Of a stretch of DNA of 45,447 nucleotides, positions 41,007-45,447 are shown one piece after another. The stretch's first letter is position 1. Each line of letters opens with the position of its first letter. The notes under the pieces are model-generated. The model worked only from the letters and a program-made list of their open reading frames with translations, ran no database searches and had not been told where the DNA came from. Location: NCBI GenBank assembly GCA_030267965.1, contig BRYA01000048.1:1-45447 (forward strand), given 5' to 3'. Source of the DNA: Triparma columacea (Eukaryota > Sar > Bolidophyceae > Parmales > Triparmaceae). Both the position numbers and the translations under genes were made by a program.

Positions 41007-41565
41007 ATGAACTTCAATCTTGCGCACGGCGAGCTCGTATCCTTCCTTCAATCCTCTGAATCCATGCGAAAGACGGCCTCTGGTTCCTTGAAGGCTGGTC
41101 TTATCGCCGGGGGAGGTGCTTTAGCTGGAGGTGAGTGGGGGGAAATGTGGGAAACGTTAAACAGCGACGGAATGAACTCGAGGTGTCACACTCTTGCGTC
41201 CTATTACAACCCCATTATCTTCCTTATTTCCACATTTCCAACCCCACCCTTTGCTCCTCACCTCAACCTTAGGCATGGCTTTGGGTCCACTCGGTGCAAT
41301 GATCGGTGGAATCGTTGGTTCAGTCCTCGGTTACATAAAAGGTGACCCTTACGACGGTGCCGTAAACGCCGTAACCGATCTCCCCGCCACCCAGCGTGAC
41401 GCTCTCCTAACAGAGGTATCAGAGATTCTAATAACCGCGGGTGCCATCGCAAACACTCTGCACCTGGAGGGGAACTTCCTAAGCTCCCTGGAGCAGTTCG
41501 CGAACCAGCCGGCTGTTAGGGACAAGGTTTGGAACGCTGTGGTTAGGGGCGTTGCCCAGAACTAG
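41007..41565 (+). CDS. C19orf12: C19orf12-like glycine-zipper membrane protein
   Basis: Exons 41007-41130 and 41273-41565 give 138 residues; the intron is 142 nt with donor GTGAGT, acceptor CTTAG and phase 1. The length equals that of animal C19orf12 (about 141). A Gly-rich hairpin (GLIAGGGALAGG, then MALGPLGAMIGGIVGSVLGYI) corresponds to the family's glycine-zipper membrane region. It is followed by LPATQRDALLTEVSEIL, matching the conserved Leu-Pro-x-x-x-Gln-Arg helix, and a C-terminal amphipathic helix. In humans the protein sits at mitochondria, ER and contact sites and is mutated in an iron-accumulation neurodegeneration. Its biochemical role is unknown, so only family membership is claimed. 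Confidence 0.8.
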
Positions 41566-41682
41566 AGTGATGTTATAGACCCTTCTTTTGTTTTCCAAAG
41601 AACCCCCATCTATTAGTCTAATTAGAGAGTTTTTCCTACATGCATCCCCCCCCCCCCCCCCCTCCCCTTCCCCTCCTTCCCT

Positions 41683-44328
41683 TCACTTCCCCCCCTTCGC
41701 CTCCCTCCTCTTCTTAAGTTTCTCCGCCAACGCCTTCCTCCTTTCCTCCCTTTCCGCTTCCCCCCCCTTTGCCTTTTTCTTCCTGTCCTCCACAGTGTGC
41801 TCCAGCCCCGGTAGGTTCTCCGGCTTGTTCAAAGCCCCCTTACCTATGCATATCCCCAGCTTGTCCTTGAGCGTTTTCTTCTTACCCCCCAAGCTCAAGG
41901 TCCTGGCCCGAGCCCTCTCCATGAAGCCGTTGGCGATTTGGGGCATGTTCACGCTGGCGATGGCGTTGGACTTTATCAGGATGGCGACGGTGTAGTACAG
42001 GAGGGCGCCTGCGATGCAGACCCAGCGGATGTACTGTTCGGTGTGTGTGTGGGGGGGGGTGGGGGGAGGGGGTTAGGGGGAAAGAATGGTCAAAATTCCT
42101 CCAAAATCCTTCATCCGTTGCCCTCCTTCCATCTCCCCCCCCCCCCTCCTCCACCTCCTCCTTCCTCCCTCACCTTCTCGTGTCTTTTAACCGCCATATT
42201 CCCCCACGCGTACGTGTCCTTATAGTGCGGTACACTCTCCGGTTCCGTTAGGTAATCATGTGTCCTCAACACGTTAATGTAATACCTCTCCATCCCCGTG
42301 TACGTCTCCACACCAACAGCCGCAGCAAGGGTGGTCAAAAGGACGAAGAGGGTAACGACGAGAGAGCCGAATTGTCTGGTGGTATCGAGGGTACCGGAAC
42401 GGCGGGAATCGTGACCCTGGAGACTGCTGAAACCTCTCGCGAACAGGAAGCCCGAGACGAGACAGTGGAGTACGGAGGATAGGAAAAGGCGGAGGTACCC
42501 GACGCCTACGTACTCAAGGGCCTCCATGCCCTTGGTCGTTATTACGTAGCTGAGGACGCCCCAGATGGGCAGCTCGATGATCTTGTCGACCAGGTTAGAC
42601 TCCCAGTCTTCCACCTTCTTCTCCACCCACTGGTTGTACCTCTTCTTAAGTTTCGGGCTGATAACGTTAAGCCTCGAGTTCCTCTCCTCCGCCTCAAGGA
42701 GTATCTCCACGTGCTCCTTGTCGAACTTGCGTTCCTTCCTCTCCTTGAGTCTCTTCCCAACCCTCCTCTTTGCTCTTGTGAAGATGCTACCTCTCCTCTT
42801 CCCTTCCCCTCCAACCTTCCCCCCCCCGCTCATCCTCCCATCCTCACCCTCAACATCCCTCCCGTACTCCAGGCTACTAACAGGTGGCATGTTCCACCCC
42901 TTAACCTCACAGTACGCTTGGAACTTAGGCAGCAGGTATCCCTCGTAGAACTCTACGTCCTCCCTGATTTTCTGGGCGTGTTGGGACAGGGGATTCTTGA
43001 CGACCTTGCGGGCCATCTTTTGGAGACATAGGAGGAGCACACCGCACATCTTCTTCATGGCAAAATCTATCAACTTCTGGGGAAGGGCTAGACGAGGGTC
43101 TATGTTCGCAATGAGCTAGGAGAGAGGGAGGGAGGGGGGGGGGGAGGGGGGGGTGTTAGTATTTCTCCCCTCGATTAGTCAGCTTTGTAAAAGCAGCATC
43201 CATCTTCCCCTTCCCTAAATCTTCCCCTTCTCCCCAATTCCTCTCTCACCTTGGTAGTTGCGCTAGTCGGGCTTGTGATAGTGACGAGTCCCTGGAAGCT
43301 TCTAACAATCATTCTCCCACTTCCCCATCCCTTCGGTTCCTTAGGTACGTCTGCACCTGGGTAGCTGTCTACGGAACTGGCGACGATTAGGACGGAACCG
43401 GAATCGGCCATGCAATCACAACCGAAAGCGTGGAAGACGGCGTCGCGGGATAGACCGAAGAGAGGGACGGATATTACAAACCATGACACGAGCTCTAAGG
43501 GGGGAGGGGAGGGGAGGAGGGCGATGGAAGGGGGGGGGGGGGGTGAAGGGATGGAAGGGATGGGAGTTAGTTTTGTGTTGTGCATTGAGCGCTGTGCGCA
43601 GCGTTGACATTGAGGCTGTATGAAATTGAGACTGTGTATAGTATAGTAGCGGTTACACATCCAGCTTTTTCGAGACACCTCTCTCCTCTCTTTCGAAAAC
43701 CCTTCACTAGGCCTTTGCAACTCCTCTCTCTCTCTCACCTATCTTAGTAACCTGCAGTAGCTTCTTCGCCCTCGGTACAAACGGTGCCCAAAGGTGGAAC
43801 AGATCCGTCTCCCTCAGCACGCTCAACTGCTCGAACAGTGGTACATCTTCCAAGGTTCCCTCAAGCTTGATAGATAGTGTATCATCCTCCTCCCTCCTGT
43901 ACGATGTAGTGATGCCGAAGAGGGTCTGAGCTACGGTCCAATCACCATCTGTCATTAGGTCCGATTTAGCCTTCCTTAGGACGTGTGCATTGTTTATGAG
44001 TTTCTCAAGGAGGGAGCGGTTGTCTATGTGTACCTCATTATATTCTTTTAACGCACGTTTGGAGTGTTTATTATTCTGTGATGTGGTTAAGTTGGGATGT
44101 GTGAGTTGAATGGTGGTGTTTTTATGCGTATAAATGGATGTGTTGAGGAGATAATGAGACAATTCAACTGAATTATGTGTCGGAGATCCAACTACTTTTA
44201 TCCCCAAATTTTCTCACTTTAACATCATCACGAAGTAAGGTGTACTCATCATCAGCATCTAAATGCCTTTCGTCGTGGATTAAAGCGATAATATGTCGTA
44301 AGCGAGATGCCAAATCCATTTTAGCCAT
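41683..44328 (-). CDS. START-like domain protein with C-terminal membrane helices
   Basis: Five exons: 44328-44218, 44075-43739, 43494-43250, 43115-42174, 42033-41683; 661 residues, all donors GTGAG and all phases matching. The start is MAKMDLASRLRHII. Residues about 60-285 form a START-like fold: DWTVAQTLFGITTSYRRE, LFEQLSVLRETDLFHLWAPF, then SWFVISVPLFGLSRDAVFHA and the ending ANIDPRLALPQKLIDFAMKK. A basic linker (RAKRRVGKRLKERKERK) precedes hydrophobic segments at about 415-450, 474-495 (LVVTLFVLLTTLAAAVGV) and 546-566 (WVCIAGALLYYTVAILI). The tail is Lys/Glu-rich. Predicted: membrane-anchored lipid-binding or lipid-transfer protein, location unknown. It has the same broad plan as the giant gene near the telomere (START-like first, membrane helices later), but sequence similarity looks limited. 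Confidence 0.82.
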
Positions 44329-44539
44329 TCCCTTTTGACACTATTTTTAAGGCAGGGGGGGGGGGAGATTAGAGAGAATGAGAGATGAGAGACGGTGAAT
44401 TAATCTGCGTGTGTTTTTTTATTTACAAGAAAAACTAAATGTATACAGTGCATTGAGTTGCCACGTCCATTGAGTCGTCAATGCCGTTTTTGAGATTCAC
44501 TTTTTTCTTTTTTCGTTTTTGAGCTCAGTTTCTGGTGCC
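44329..44539. other. Short spacer with poly-G run
   Basis: This lies between the start of the START-like gene and the stop of zinc-finger gene 8. It contains a G run at 44356-44366 and T-rich stretches, probably the 3' UTR of the zinc-finger gene and the promoter of the START-like gene. No ORF or repeat is supported. Confidence 0.4.
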
Positions 44540-45379
44540 TCATTTGTGGATATTTGCGCAGTGCCTCTTGAGATTACCTTTCAGCTTCGTTTTGTAGTCG
44601 CAGTCCTTACAGTAGTGCCAGGTCACGTTTTTGTTGTGGATCAATGCGCGATGCTGCTTGAGAGTGCCTTTATGCTTCGCTTTGTAGTCGCAGTCCTTAC
44701 AGCGGTGCCAGGTCACGTTTTCATTGTGAATCAATTGATGCGTCTTGAGATGACATTTTTGCTTCGCTTTGTAGTCGCAGTCCTTACAGTAGTTCCAGGT
44801 CATGTTTTCATTGTGGATGGCTGCGCGATGCTTCTTGAGATGGCTTTTTTTCTTTGCTTTGTAGTCGCAGTCCTTACAGTAGAGCCAGGTCACGTTTTCA
44901 TTGTGGATGAATGCGCGATGCGTCTTGAGATTACTTTTGTACTTCGTTTTGTAGTCGCAGTCCTTACAGAGGTGCCAGGTCGCATTGTTACCATCACCAT
45001 TCCAAGAGTCAACGTTCTCGTCATTATCGTCGACGTCATCATCGTAGTATTCCATCGTCGTTCCTCTCTTTCGCTTCTTGCTCTTGCTGTTGGTCTTCCC
45101 TTCAGCAACAACCTCCACATTCTCATCCTCATCACATGGTTGGCAAACAAGCAAATCATGGAGTACCACGTCATCATCTTCGACAATATCTTCTCTACTC
45201 ATTCCTTCTACACCACCCACTGTCGATGTACTCTTGTTCCCTCCTTGAAACTCAGCAAGGATACCAGGGTCCGCAGATGGAAATTCTTCAGCCTTGAATT
45301 CATCTATTGAGGTGGTATTTGGCGCAAACTTGTCGATATGCGACATCAGCTCACCAGAAGACACCGGCACATATGACAT
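44540..45379 (-). CDS. Dispersed C2H2 zinc-finger protein 8 (5 fingers)
   Basis: 279 residues from ATG 45379. The N-terminus is clearly homologous to the seven-gene array (KFAPNTTSIDEF, SADPGILAEFQGGNKS, LLVCQPCDED). Its acidic insert (KKRKRGTTMEYYDDD, VDSWNGDGN) matches type C members. The five fingers are different: CKDCDYKAKxKxxLKxHRAxIH, that is C-x2-C-x12-H-x4-H, in units of about 30 residues with linker NENVTW. Finger 3 is one residue shorter between the histidines (QLIH). It lies about 19.5 kb from the array, same orientation. Upstream sequence to the window edge (45380-45447) shows no further gene. Confidence 0.88.
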   Translation of the reverse strand: MSYVPVSSGELMSHIDKFAPNTTSIDEFKAEEFPSADPGILAEFQGGNKSTSTVGGVEGMSREDIVEDDDVVLHDLLVCQPCDEDENVEVVAEGKTNSKSKKRKRGTTMEYYDDDVDDNDENVDSWNGDGNNATWHLCKDCDYKTKYKSNLKTHRAFIHNENVTWLYCKDCDYKAKKKSHLKKHRAAIHNENMTWNYCKDCDYKAKQKCHLKTHQLIHNENVTWHRCKDCDYKAKHKGTLKQHRALIHNKNVTWHYCKDCDYKTKLKGNLKRHCANIHK

Positions 45380-45447
45380 GAACTCTTGTATTTATCGGAT
45401 TTGTCCAGTAAATAGATTGCAAGGTTCCATTTCAATCCCTCAAAATT

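Overview
The window looks like one end of a chromosome from a unicellular eukaryotic alga. It opens with eight perfect AACCCT telomere units. A gene-free CT/CA-rich subtelomere follows, then intron-bearing genes on both strands. Evidence for a eukaryote: a spliceosomal intron set (22 introns reconstructed, mostly GTGAG donors, about 73 to 320 nt), a cytosolic ribosomal protein eL20, a mitochondrial Lon protease, a three-repeat MYB factor and a C19orf12-like protein. BspA-type leucine-rich repeats, START domains fused to membrane segments, a secreted GH16 glucanase and large C2H2 arrays together suggest a photosynthetic stramenopile, perhaps a bolidophyte/parmalean such as Triparma. That assignment is inference from gene content; a diatom, pelagophyte or haptophyte is not excluded.

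Layout. 1-1002: telomere and degenerate repeats. 1003-8447 (-): a giant START-like/membrane protein whose roughly 615-residue C-terminal module is tandemly duplicated; its frame breaks once near 7235. 9482-15060: a small membrane protein (-), a membrane-anchored J protein (+), a secreted GH16 glucanase (-), a divergently transcribed family-16 methyltransferase (+) and a propeller-like membrane protein (-). 15461-24993 (-): seven tandem C2H2 genes carrying 59 nearly identical 32-residue fingers. 25177-28584: a Tudor-like/WW protein (-) and a BspA-type LRR protein (+). 28704-41565: mitochondrial Lon (+), 3R-MYB (-), a very small ORF (-), a cytoplasmic-looking FAS1 protein (+), RPL18A (-), a C19orf12 homologue (+). 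41683-44328 (-): a second START/membrane protein. 44540-45379 (-): an eighth, diverged zinc-finger gene.

The most unusual element is the zinc-finger array. It alternates two N-terminal types (A-B-A-B-A) with two type C genes at its upstream end. Finger units are nearly invariant except at helix positions -1, 3 and 6, the canonical DNA-base contacts. With whole-gene, gene-pair and single-finger duplications all visible, this looks like a rapidly diversifying DNA-recognition locus. Its biological target cannot be read from the sequence.

Genes from about 25 kb onward are mostly conserved housekeeping types with clean exon structures, whereas the telomere-proximal 25 kb is rich in duplicated lineage-specific families. 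All exon structures given are my own reconstructions from splice signals, phase and protein continuity; none has transcript support here.
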